NCBI RefSeq assembly: GCF_051014685.1
Contig: NW_027479402.1
Span: forward strand, 62,001 to 126,000
Reading direction: 5' to 3'
Source of the DNA: Ptiloglossa arizonensis
Taxonomy: Eukaryota > Arthropoda > Insecta > Hymenoptera > Colletidae
Length of the DNA stretch: 64,000 nucleotides
Shown: piece by piece, positions 14,301 through 27,000 of the stretch
Numbering within the stretch: the stretch's first letter is position 1
How the letters are laid out: each line of letters opens with the position of its first letter
The notes under the pieces: generated by a model
The model's input: the letters and a program-made list of their open reading frames with translations, nothing else
Database searches by the model: none
What the model was told of the DNA's origin: nothing
Made by a program: the position numbers and the translations under genes

Positions 14301-16925
14301 ATGTACGCATACCGTTGAAATCGGGCGAGTTTCTACTTTCAGATGCAACAGGAATTTTGCGGATCGGTCAATCCGTTCGCGAGATATGGCAGTTTGGAGG
14401 TAAGCAACGCTTGAGAAACTCAAAATTTTCGAAGTTCTCATGCTCGAAACGAATAACTACAACGGCCTAGGGGAAAAGTACGCATACCGTTGTAATCGGG
14501 CGAGTTTCTACTTTCAGATGCAACAGAAATTTTGTGGATTGGTCAATCCGTTCGCGAGATATGGCAGTTTGGAGGTAAGAAACGCTTGAGAAACTCAAAA
14601 TTTTCACAGTTCTGATGCTCGAAACGAATAACTAGAACGGACTAGGGGAAAAGTACGCATACCGTTGTAATCGGGCGAGTTTCTACTTTCAGATGCAACA
14701 GGAATTTTGCGGTTCGGTCAATCCGTTCGCGAGATATGGCAGTTTGGAGGTAAGCAACGCTTGAGAAACTCAAAATTTTCGAAGTTCTCATGCTCGAAAC
14801 GAATAACTACAACGGCCTAGGGGAAAAGTACGCATACCGTTGTAATCGGGCGAGTTTCTACTTTCAGATGCAACAGAAATTTTGCGGATTGGTCAATCCG
14901 TCCGCGAGATGTGGCAGTTTGGAAGTAAGAAACGCTTGAGAAACTCAAAATTTTCGCAGTTCTGATGCTCGAAACGAATAACTAGAACGGCCTCGGGGAA
15001 AAGTACGCATACCGTTGTAATCGGGCGAGTTTCTACTTTCAGATGCAACAGAAATTTTGCGGATTGGTCAATCCGTTCGCGAGATATGGCAGTTTGGAGG
15101 TAAGAAACGCTTGAGAAACTCAAAATTTTCGCAGTTCTGATGATCGAAACGAATAACTAGAACGGACTTGGGGAAACGTACGCATACCGTTGTAATCGGG
15201 CGAGTTTCTACTTTCAGATGCAACAGAAATTTTGCGGATTGGTCAATCCGTTCGCGAGATATGGCAGTTTGGAGGCAAGAAACGGTCGAGAAACTCAAAA
15301 TTATCACAGTTCTGATACTCGAAACGAATAACCAGAACGGCCTAGGGGAAAAGTACGCATACCGTTGTAATCGGGCGAGTTTCTACTTTCAGATGCAACA
15401 GAAATTTTGCGGATTGGTCAATCCGTTCGCGAGATATGGCAGTTTGTAGGTAAGAAACGCTTGAGAAACTCAAAATTTTCGCAGTTCTGATGCTCGAAAC
15501 GAATAACTAGAACGGCCTAGGGGAAAAGTACCCATACCGTTGTAAGCGGGCGAGTTTCTACTTTCAGATGCAACAGAAATTTTGCGGATTTGTCAATCCG
15601 TTCGCGAGATATGGCAGTTTGGAGGTAAGAAACGCTTGAGAAACTCAAAATTATCGCAGTTCTGATGCTCGACAAGCATAACTAGAACGGTCTAGGGGAA
15701 ATGTACGCATACCGTTGCAATCGGGCGACTTTCTACTTTCAGATGCAACAGAAATTTTGCGGATTGGTCAATCCGTTCGCGAGATATGGCAGTTTGGAGG
15801 TAAGAAACGGTTGAGAAACTCAAAATTTTCACAGTTCTGATGCTCGACAAGCATAACTAGAACGGTCTAGGGGAAAAGTACGCATACCGTTGAAATCGGG
15901 CGAGTTTCTACTTTCAGATGCAACAGAAATTTTGCGGATTGGTCAATCCGTTCGCGAGATATGGCAGTTTGGAGGTAAGAAACGCTTGAGAAACTCAAAA
16001 TTTTCGCAGTTCTGATGCTCGAAACGAATAACTAGAACGGCCTAGGGGAAAAGTACGCATACCGTTGTAATCGGGCGAGTTACTACTTTCAGATGCATCA
16101 GAAATTTTGCGGATTGGTCAATCCGTTCGTGAGATATGGCAGTTTGGAAGTAAGAAACGCTTGAGAAACTCAAAATTTTCGCAGTTCTGATGCTCGAAAC
16201 GATTAACTAGAACGGCCTAGGGGAAAAGTACGCACACCGTTGTCATCGGGCGAGTTTCTACTTTCAGATGCAACAGAAATTTTGCGAATTGGTCAATCCG
16301 TTCGCGAGATATGGCAGTTTGGAAGTAAGAAACGCTTGAGAAACTCAAAATTTTCGCAGTTCTGATGCTCGAAACGAATAACTAGAACGGCCTAGGGGAA
16401 AAGTACGCACACCGTTGTAATCGGGCGAGCTTCTAATTTCAGATGCAACAGAAATTTTGCGGATTGGTTAATCCATTCGCGAGATATGGCAGTTTGGAGG
16501 TAAGAAACGCTTGAGAAGCTCAAAATTTTCGCAGTTCTGATGCTCGAAACGAATAACTAGAACGGCCTAGGGGAAAAGTACGCATGCCGTTGTAATCGGG
16601 CGAGTTTCTACATTCAGATGCGACAGAAATTTTGCGGATTGGTCAATCCGTTCGCGAGATATGGCAGTTTGGAGGTAAGAAACACTTGAGAAACTCAAAA
16701 TCTTCGCAGTTCTGATGCTCGAAACGAATAACTAGAACGGCCTAGGAGAAAAGTACGCATACCGTTGTAATCGGGCGAGTTTCTACTGTCAGATGCAATA
16801 GAAATTTTGCGGATTAGTCAATCCGTTCGCGAGATATGGCAGTTTGGAGGAAAGAAACGCTTGAGAAACTCAAAATTTTCGAAGTTCTGATGCTCGACAA
16901 GCATAACTAGAACGGTCTAGGGGAA
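14301..16925 (+). repeat. 15-monomer tandem duplication, right copy
   Basis: The left junction is visible at 14281-14320. A monomer of the TTCGAAG / ACAAGC type runs into ATGTACGC and then GTTGAAATCGG, a combination not seen in the parent monomers (AAGTACGC with TTGAAATCGG, or ATGTACGC with TTGCAATCGG). The junction monomer is therefore a recombinant or carries one new substitution. From 16926 the sequence rejoins the order of 6426 onward. Confidence 0.8.
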
Positions 16926-18041
16926 GAGTACGCATACCGTTGTAATCGGGCGAGTTTCTACTTTCAGATGCAACAGAAATTTTGCGGATTGGTCAATCCG
17001 TTCGCGAGATATGGCAGTTTCTAGGTAAGAAACGCTTGAGAAACTCAACATTTTCGCAGTTCTGATGCTCGAAACGAATAACTAGAACCGACTTGGGGAA
17101 ACGTACGCATACCCTTGTAATCGGGCGACTTTCTACTTTCAGATGCAACAGAAATTTTGCGGATTGGTCAATCCGTTCGCGAGATATGGCAGTTTGTAGG
17201 TAAGAAACGCTTGAGAAACTCAACATTTTTGCAGTTCTGATGCTCGAAACGAATAACTACAACGGCCTAGGGGAAAAGTACGCATACCGTTGTAATCGGG
17301 CGAGTTTCTACTTTCAGATGCAATAGAAATTTTGCGGATTGGTCAATCCGTCCGCGAGATGTGGCAGTTTGGAAGTAAGAAACGCTTGAGAAACTCAAAA
17401 TTTTCGCAGTTCTGATGCTCGAAACGAATAACTAGAACGGCCTCGGAGAAAAGTACGCATACCGTTGTAATCGGGCGAGTTTCTACTTTCAGATGCAACA
17501 GAAATTTTGCGGATTGGTCAATCCGTTCGCGAGATATGGCAGTTTGGAGGTAAGAAACGCTTGAGAAACTCAAAATTTTCGCAGTTCCGATGATCGAAAC
17601 GAATAACTAGAACGGACTTGGGGAAACGTACGCATACCGTTGTAATCGGGCGAGTTTCTACTTTCAGATGCAACAGAAATTTTGCGGATTGGTCAATCCG
17701 TTCGCGAGATATGGCAGTTTGGAGGCAAGAAACGGTCGAGAAACTAAAAATTATCACAGTTCTGATACTCGAAACGAATAACCAGAACGGCCTAGGGGAA
17801 AAGTACGCATACCGTTGTAATCGGGCGAGTTTCTACTTTCAGATGCAACAGAAATTTTGCGGATTGGTCAATCCGTTCGCGAGATATGGCAGTTTGTAGG
17901 TAAGAAACGCTTGAGAAACTCAAAATTTTCGCAGTTCTGATGCTCGAAACGAATAACTAGAACGGCCTAGGGGAAAAGTACGCATACCGTTGTAAGCGGG
18001 CGAGTTTCTACTTTCAGATGCAACAGAAATTTTGCGGATTA
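15942..18041 (+). repeat. 12-monomer HOR, unit in copy 2 (first)
   Basis: This is the counterpart of 5442-7541 at a 10,500-bp shift, including the private ACCCTTGTAA at 17111-17120. Confidence 0.85.
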
Positions 18042-20141
18042 GTCAATCCGTTCGCGAGATATGGCAGTTTGGAGGTAAGAAACGCTTGAGAAACTCAAAA
18101 TTTTCGCAGTTCTGATGCTCGAAACGAATAACTAGAACGGCCTAGGGGAAAAGTACGCATACCGTTGTAATCGGGCGAGTTACTACTTTCAGATGCATCA
18201 GAAATTTTGCGGATTGGTCAATCCGTTCGTGAGATATGGCAGTTTGGAAGTAAGAAACGCTTGAGAAACTCAAAATTTTCGCAGTTCTGATGCTCGAAAC
18301 GATTAACTAGAACGGCCTAGGGGAAAAGTACGCACACCGTTGTCATCGGGCGAGTTTCTACTTTCAGATGCAACAGAAATTTTGCGAATTGGTCAATCCG
18401 TTCGCGAGATATGGCAGTTTGGAAGTAAGAAACGCTTGAGAAACTCAAAATTTTCGCAGTTCTGATGCTCGAAACGAATAACTAGAACGGCCTAGGGGAA
18501 AAGTACGCACACCGTTGTAATCGGGCGAGCTTCTAATTTCAGATGCAACAGAAATTTTGCGGATTGGTTAATCCATTCGCGAGATATGGCAGTTTGGAGG
18601 TAAGAAACGCTTGAGAAGCTCAAAATTTTCGCAGTTCTGATGCTCGAAACGAATAACTAGAACGGCCTAGGGGAAAAGTACGCATGCCGTTGTAATCGGG
18701 CGAGTTTCTACATTCAGATGCGACAGAAATTTTGCGGATTGGTCAATCCGTTCGCGAGATATGGCAGTTTGGAGGTAAGAAACACTTGAGAAACTCAAAA
18801 TCTTCGCAGTTCTGATGCTCGAAACGAATAACTAGAACGGCCTAGGAGAAAAGTACGCATACCGTTGTAATCGGGCGAGTTTCTACTGTCAGATGCAATA
18901 GAAATTTTGCGGATTAGTCAATCCGTTCGCGAGATATGGCAGTTTGGAGGAAAGAAACGCTTGAGAAACTCAAAATTTTCGAAGTTCTGATGCTCGACAA
19001 GCATAACTAGAACGGTCTAGGGGAAGAGTACGCATACCGTTGTAATCGGGCGAGTTTCTACTTTCAGATGCAACAGAAATTTTGCGGATTGGTCAATCCG
19101 TTCGCGAGATATGGCAGTTTCTAGGTAAGAAACGCTTGAGAAACTCAACATTTTCGCAGTTCTGATGCTCGAAACGAATAACTAGAACCGACTTGGGGAA
19201 ACGTACGCATACCGTTGTAATCGGGCGACTTTCTACTTTCAGATGCAACAGAAATTTTGCGGATTGGTCAATCCGTTCGCGAGATATGGCAGTTTGTAGG
19301 TAAGAAACGCTTGAGAAACTCAACATTTTTGCAGTTCTGATGCTCGAAACGAATAACTACAACGGCCTAGGGGAAAAGTACGCATACCGTTGTAATCGGG
19401 CGAGTTTCTACTTTCAGATGCAATAGAAATTTTGCGGATTGGTCAATCCGTCCGCGAGATGTGGCAGTTTGGAAGTAAGAAACGCTTGAGAAACTCAAAA
19501 TTTTCGCAGTTCTGATGCTCGAAACGAATAACTAGAACGGCCTCGGAGAAAAGTACGCATACCGTTGTAATCGGGCGAGTTTCTACTTTCAGATGCAACA
19601 GAAATTTTGCGGATTGGTCAATCCGTTCGCGAGATATGGCAGTTTGGAGGTAAGAAACGCTTGAGAAACTCAAAATTTTCGCAGTTCCGATGATCGAAAC
19701 GAATAACTAGAACGGACTTGGGGAAACGTACGCATACCGTTGTAATCGGGCGAGTTTCTACTTTCAGATGCAACAGAAATTTTGCGGATTGGTCAATCCG
19801 TTCGCGAGATATGGCAGTTTGGAGGCAAGAAACGGTCGAGAAACTAAAAATTATCACAGTTCTGATACTCGAAACGAATAACCAGAACGGCCTAGGGGAA
19901 AAGTACGCATACCGTTGTAATCGGGCGAGTTTCTACTTTCAGATGCAACAGAAATTTTGCGGATTGGTCAATCCGTTCGCGAGATATGGCAGTTTGTAGG
20001 TAAGAAACGCTTGAGAAACTCAAAATTTTCGCAGTTCTGATGCTCGAAACGAATAACTAGAACGGCCTAGGGGAAAAGTACGCATACCGTTGTAAGCGGG
20101 CGAGTTTCTACTTTCAGATGCAACAGAAATTTTGCGGATTA
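18042..20141 (+). repeat. 12-monomer HOR, unit in copy 2 (second)
   Basis: It has the same cassette order as the preceding unit, with ACCGTTGTAA at 19211-19220. It matches 7542-9226 and continues past the point where that copy is cut, so the full unit is seen here. Confidence 0.85.
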
Positions 20142-22095
20142 GTCAATCCGTTCGCGAGATATGGCAGTTTGGAGGTAAGAAACGCTTGAGAAACTCAAAA
20201 TTTTCGCAGTTCTGATGCTCGAAACGAATAACTAGAACGGCCTAGGGGAAAAGTACGCATACCGTTGTAATCGGGCGAGTTACTACTTTCAGATGCATCA
20301 GAAATTTTGCGGATTGGTCAATCCGTTCGTGAGATATGGCAGTTTGGAAGTAAGAAACGCTTGAGAAACTCAAAATTTTCGCAGTTCTGATGCTCGAAAC
20401 GATTAACTAGAACGGCCTAGGGGAAAAGTACGCACACCGTTGTCATCGGGCGAGTTTCTACTTTCAGATGCAACAGAAATTTTGCGAATTGGTCAATCCG
20501 TTCGCGAGATATGGCAGTTTGGAAGTAAGAAACGCTTGAGAAACTCAAAATTTTCGCAGTTCTGATGCTCGAAACGAATAACTAGAACGGCCTAGGGGAA
20601 AAGTACGCACACCGTTGTAATCGGGCGAGCTTCTAATTTCAGATGCAACAGAAATTTTGCGGATTGGTTAATCCATTCGCGAGATATGGCAGTTTGGAGG
20701 TAAGAAACGCTTGAGAAGCTCAAAATTTTCGCAGTTCTGATGCTCGAAACGAATAACTAGAACGGCCTAGGGGAAAAGTACGCATGCCGTTGTAATCGGG
20801 CGAGTTTCTACATTCAGATGCGACAGAAATTTTGCGGATTGGTCAATCCGTTCGCGAGATATGGCAGTTTGGAGGTAAGAAACACTTGAGAAACTCAAAA
20901 TCTTCGCAGTTCTGATGCTCGAAACGAATAACTAGAACGGCCTAGGAGAAAAGTACGCATACCGTTGTAATCGGGCGAGTTTCTACTGTCAGATGCAATA
21001 GAAATTTTGCGGATTAGTCAATCCGTTCGCGAGATATGGCAGTTTGGAGGAAAGAAACGCTTGAGAAACTCAAAATTTTCGAAGTTCTGATGCTCGACAA
21101 GCATAACTAGAACGGTCTAGGGGAAGAGTACGCATACCGTTGTAATCGGGCGAGTTTCTACTTTCAGATGCAACAGAAATTTTGCGGATTGGTCAATCCG
21201 TTCGCGAGATATGGCAGTTTCTAGGTAAGAAACGCTTGAGAAACTCAACATTTTCGCAGTTCTGATGCTCGAAACGAATAACTAGAACCGACTTGGGGAA
21301 ACGTACGCATACCGTTGTAATCGGGCGACTTTCTACTTTCAGATGCAACAGAAATTTTGCGGATTGGTCAATCCGTTCGCGAGATATGGCAGTTTGTAGG
21401 TAAGAAACGCTTGAGAAACTCAACATTTTTGGAGTTCTGATGCTCGAAACGAATAACTACAACGGCCTAGGGGAAAAGTACGCATACCGTTGTAATCGGG
21501 CGAGTTTCTACTTTCAGATGCAATAGAAATTTTGCGGATTGGTCAATCCGTCCGCGAGATGTGGCAGTTTGGAAGTAAGAAACGCTTGAGAAACTCAAAA
21601 TTTTCGCAGTTCTGATGCTCGAAACGAATAACTAGAACGGCCTCGGAGAAAAGTACGCATACCGTTGTAATCGGGCGAGTTTCTACTTTCAGATGCAACA
21701 GAAATTTTGCGGATTGGTCAATCCGTTCGCGAGATATGGCAGTTTGGAGGTAAGAAACGCTTGAGAAACTCAAAATTTTCGCAGTTCCGATGATCGAAAC
21801 GAATAACTAGAACGGACTTGGGGAAACGTACGCATACCGTTGTAATCGGGCGAGTTTCTACTTTCAGATGCAACAGAAATTTTGCGGATTGGTCAATCCG
21901 TTCGCGAGATATGGCAGTTTGGAGGCAAGAAACGGTCGAGAAACTAAAAATTGTCACAGTTCTGATACTCGAAACGAATAACCAGAACGGCCTAGGGGAA
22001 AAGTACGCATACCGTTGTAATCGGGCGAGTTTCTACTTTCAGATGCAACAGAAATTTTGCGGATTGGTCAATCCGTTCGCGAGATATGGCAGTTT
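20142..22095 (+). repeat. 12-monomer HOR, unit in copy 2 (third, nearly complete)
   Basis: Third tandem unit. Private changes include TTTTTGGAG near 21431 and TTGTCACAG near 21951, against TTTTTGCAG and TTATCACAG in its neighbours. At about 22096 the order steps back two monomers: the TCCGATGATC/GACTTGGGG monomer seen at 21785-21830 recurs 350 bp later. The unit therefore ends about one monomer early. Confidence 0.8.
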
Positions 22096-24060
22096 GGAGG
22101 TAAGAAACGCTTGAGAAACTCAAAATTTTCGCAGTTCCGATGATCGAAACGAATAACTAGAACGGACTTGGGGAAACGTACGCATACCGTTGTAATCGGG
22201 CGAGTTTCTACTTTCAGATGCAACAGAAATTTTGCGGATTAGTCAATCCGTTCGCGAGATATGGCAGTTTGGAGGTAAGAAACGCTTGAGAAACTCAAAA
22301 TTTTCGCAGTTCTGATGCTCGACAAGCATAACTAGAACGGTCTAGGGGAAATGTACGCATACCGTTGCAATCGGGCGACTTTCTACTTTCAGATGCAACA
22401 GAAATTTTGCGGATTGGTCAATCCGTTCGCGAGATATGGCAGTTTGGAGGTAAGAAACGGTTGAGAAACTCAAAATTTTCACAGTTCTGATGCTCGACAA
22501 GCATAACTAGAACGGTCTAGGGGAAAAGTACGCATACCGTTGAAATCGGGCGAGTTTCTACTTTCAGATGCAACAGGAATTTTGCGGATCGGTCAATCCG
22601 TTCGCGAGATATGGCAGTTTGGAGGTAAGCAACGCTTGAGAAACTCAAAATTTTCGAAGTTCTCATGCTCGAAACGAATAACTACAACGGCCTAGGGGAA
22701 AAGTACGCATACCGTTGTAATCGGGCGAGTTTCTACTTTCAGATGCAACAGAAATTTTGTGGATTGGTCAATCCGTTCGCGAGATATGGCAGTTTGGAGG
22801 TAAGAAACGCTTGAGAAACTCAAAATTTTCACAGTTCTGATGCTCGAAACGAATAACTAGAACGGACTAGGGGAAAAGTACGCATACCGTTGTAATCGGG
22901 CGAGTTTCTACTTTCAGATGCAACAGGAATTTTGCGGTTCGGTCAATCCGTTCGCGAGATATGGCAGTTTGGAGGTAAGCAACGCTTGAGAAACTCAAAA
23001 TTTTCGAAGTTCTCATGCTCGAAACGAATAACTACAACGGCCTAGGGGAAAAGTACGCATACCGTTGTAATCGGGCGAGTTTCTACTTTCAGATGCAACA
23101 GAAATTTTGCGGATTGGTCAATCCGTCCGCGAGATGTGGCAGTTTGGAAGTAAGAAACGCTTGAGAAACTCAAAATTTTCGCAGTTCTGATGCTCGAAAC
23201 GAATAACTAGAACGGCCTCGGGGAAAAGTACGCATACCGTTGTAATCGGGCGAGTTTCTACTTTCAGATGCAACAGAAATTTTGCGGATTGGTCAATCCG
23301 TTCGCGAGATATGGCAGTTTGGAGGTAAGAAACGCTTGAGAAACTCAAAATTTTCGCAGTTCTGATGATCGAAACGAATAACTAGAACGGACTTGGGGAA
23401 ACGTACGCATACCGTTGTAATCGGGCGAGTTTCTACTTTCAGATGCGACAGAAATTTTGCGGATTGGTCAATCCGTTCGCGAGATATGGCAGTTTGGAGG
23501 TAAGAAACACTTGAGAAACTCAAAATCTTCGCAGTTCTGATGCTCGAAACGAATAACTAGAACGGCCTAGGAGAAAAGTACGCATACCGTTGTAATCGGG
23601 CGAGTTTCTACTGTCAGATGCAATAGAAATTTTGCGGATTAGTCAATCCGTTCGCGAGATATGGCAGTTTGGAGGAAAGAAACGCTTGAGAAACTCAAAA
23701 TTTTCGAAGTTCTGATGCTCGACAAGCATAACTAGAACGGTCTAGGGGAAGAGTACGCATACCGTTGTAATCGGGCGAGTTTCTACTTTCAGATGCAACA
23801 GAAATTTTGCGGATTGGTCAATCCGTTCGCGAGATATGGCAGTTTCTAGGTAAGAAACGCTTGAGAAACTCAACATTTTCGCAGTTCTGATGCTCGAAAC
23901 GAATAACTAGAACCGACTTGGGGAAACGTACGCATACCGTTGTAATCGGGCGACTTTCTACTTTCAGATGCAACAGAAATTTTGCGGATTGGTCAATCCG
24001 TTCGCGAGATATGGCAGTTTGTAGGTAAGAAACGCTTGAGAAACTCAACATTTTTGCAGT
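22096..24060 (+). repeat. Mosaic of segments from the left zone
   Basis: Three pieces are joined. Bases 22096-22235 repeat 21746-21885 (350-bp step). Bases 22240-23440 follow 11390-12590 at a 10,850-bp shift (62 monomers). Bases 23446-24060 follow 20821-21435 at a 2,625-bp shift, and that switch shows as ATGCGACAG replacing ATGCAACAG at 23443-23451. The joins keep the 175-bp phase exactly, as expected of exchange between aligned monomers. Confidence 0.75.
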
Positions 24061-27000
24061 TCTGATGCTCGAAACGAATAACTAGAACGGCCTAGGGGAA
24101 AAGTACGCATACCGTTGTAATCGGGCGAGTTTCTACTTTCAGATGCAACAGAAATTTTGCGGATTGGTGAATCCGTTCGCGAGACATGGCAGTTTGGAGG
24201 TAAGAAACGCTTGAGAAACTCAAAATTTTCGCAGTTCTGATGCTCGAAACGAATAACTACAACGGCCTAGGGGAAAAGTACGCATACCGTTGTAATCGGG
24301 CGAGTTTCTACTTTCAGATGCAACAGAAATTTTGCGGACTGGTCAATCCGTTCGCGAGATATGGCAGTTTGGAGGTAAGAAACGCTTGATAAACTCAAAA
24401 TTTTCGCAGTTCTGATGCTCGACAAGCATAACTAGAACGGTCTAGGGGAAAAGTACGCATACCGTTGTAATCGGGCGAGTTTCTACTTTCAGATGCAACA
24501 GAAATTTTGCGGATTGGTCAATCCGTTCGCGAGATATGGCAGTTTGTAGGTAAGAAACGCTCGAGAAACTCAACATTTTCGCAGTTCTGATGCTCGAAAC
24601 GAATAACTAGAACGGCCTAGGGGAAAAGTACGCATACGGTTGTAATCGGGCGAGTTTCTACTTTCAGATGCAACAGAAATTTTGCGGATTGGTCAATCCG
24701 TTCGCGAGATATGGCAGTTTGGAAGTAAGAAACGCTTGAGAAACTCAAAATTTTCGCAGTTCTGATGCTCGAAACGAATAACTAGAACGGCCTAGGGGAA
24801 AAGTACCCATACCGTTGTAAGCGGGCGAGTTTCTACTTTCAGATGCAACAGAAATTTTGCGGATTTGTCAATCCGTTCGCGAGATATGGCAGTTTGGAGG
24901 TAAGAAACGCTTGAGAAACTCAAAATTATCGCAGTTCTGATGCTCGACAAGCATAACTAGAACGGTCTAGGGGAAATGTACGCATACCGTTGCAATCGGG
25001 CGACTTTCTACTTTCAGATGCAACAGAAATTTTGCGGATTGGTCAATCCGTTCGCGAGATATGGCAGTTTGGAGGTAAGAAACGGTTGAGAAACTCAAAA
25101 TTTTCACAGTTCTGATGCTCGACAAGCATAACTAGAACGGTCTAGGGGAAAAGTACGCATACCGTTGAAATCGGGCGAGTTTCTACTTTCAGATGCAACA
25201 GAAATTTTGCGGATTGGTCAATCCGTTCGCGAGATATGGCAGTTTGTAGGTAAGAAACGCTTGAGAAACTCAAAATTTTCGCAGTTCTGATGCTCGAAAC
25301 GAATAACTAGAACGGCCTAGGGGAAAAGTACCCATACCGTTGTAAGCGGGCGAGTTTCTACTTTCAGATGCAACAGAAATTTTGCGGATTTGTCAATCCG
25401 TTCGCGAGATATGGCAGTTTGGAGGTAAGAAACGCTTGAGAAACTCAAAATTATCGCAGTTCTGATGCTCGACAAGCATAACTAGAACGGTCTAGGGGAA
25501 ATGTACGCATACCGTTGCAATCGGGCGACTTTCTACTTTCAGATGCAACAAAAATTTTGCGGATTGGTCAATCCGTTCGCGAGATATGGCAGTTTGTAGG
25601 TAAGAAACGGTTGAGAAACTCAAAATTTTCACAGTTCTGATGCTCGACAAGCATAACTAGAACGGTCTAGGGGAAAAGTACGCATACCGTTGAAATCGGG
25701 CGAGTTTCTACTTTCAGATGCAACAGAAATTTTGCGGATTGGTCAATCCGTTCGCGAGATATGGCAGTTTGGAGGTAAGAAACGCTTGAGAAACTCAAAA
25801 TTTTCGCAGTTCTGATGCTCGAAACGAATAACTAGAACGGCCTAGGGGAAAAGTACGCATACCGTTGTAATCGGGCGAGTTGCTACTTTCAGATGCATCA
25901 GAAATTTTGCGGATTGGTCAATCCGTTCGTGAGATATGGCAGTTTGGAAGTAAGAAACGCTTGAGAAACTCAAAATTTTCGCAGTTCTGATGCTCGAAAC
26001 GATTAACTAGAACGGCCTAGGGGAAAAGTACGCACACCGTTGTCATCGGGCGAGTTTCTACTTTCAGATGCAACAGAAATTTTGCGAATTGGTCAATCCG
26101 TTCGCGAGATATGGCAGTTTGGAAGTAAGAAACGCTTGAGAAACTCAAAATTTTCGCAGTTCTGATGCTCGAAACGAATAACTAGAACGGCCTAGGGGAA
26201 AAGTACGCACACCGTTGTAATCGGGCGAGCTTCTAATTTCAGATGCAACAGAAATTTTGCGGATTGGTTAATCCATTCGCGAGATATGGCAGTTTGGAGG
26301 TAAGAAACGCTTGAGAAGCTCAAAATTTTCGCAGTTCTGATGCTCGAAACGAATAACTAGAACGGCCTAGGGGAAAAGTACGCATGCCGTTGTAATCGGG
26401 CGAGTTTCTACATTCAGATGCGACAGAAATTTTGCGGATTGGTCAATCCGTTCGCGAGATATGGCAGTTTGGAGGTAAGAAACACTTGAGAAACTCAAAA
26501 TCTTCGCAGTTCTGATGCTCGAAACGAATAACTAGAACGGCCTAGGAGAAAAGTACGCATACCGTTGTAATCGGGCGAGTTTCTACTGTCAGATGCAATA
26601 GAAATTTTGCGGATTAGTCAATCCGTTCGCGAGATATGGCAGTTTGGAGGAAAGAAACGCTTGAGAAACTCAAAATTTTCGAAGTTCTGATGCTCGACAA
26701 GCATAACTAGAACGGTCTAGGGGAAAAGTACGCATACCGTTGTAATCGGGCGAGTTTCTACTTTCAGATGCAACAGAAATTTTGCGGACTGGTCAATCCG
26801 TTCGCGAGATATGGCAGTTTGGAGGTAAGAAACGCTTGATAAACTCAAAATTTTCGCAGTTCTGATGCTCGACAAGCATAACTAGAACGGTCTAGGGGAA
26901 AAGTACGCATACCGTTGTAATCGGGCGAGTTTCTACTTTCAGATGCAACAGAAATTTTGCGGATTGGTCAATCCGTTCGCGAGATATGGCAGTTTGTAGG

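Larger units (their letters stand above)
9227..19726 (+). repeat. 45-monomer block, copy 2, expanded to 60 monomers
   Basis: This segment equals copy 1 (1352-9226) plus one extra 2,625-bp unit. Its first 29 monomers match copy 1 at a 7,875-bp shift, and its last part matches copy 1 at a 10,500-bp shift. The difference of 2,625 bp is the internal duplication at 14301-16925. The simplest history is a tandem duplication of 45 monomers followed by a tandem duplication of 15 monomers inside the second copy. Confidence 0.8.
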
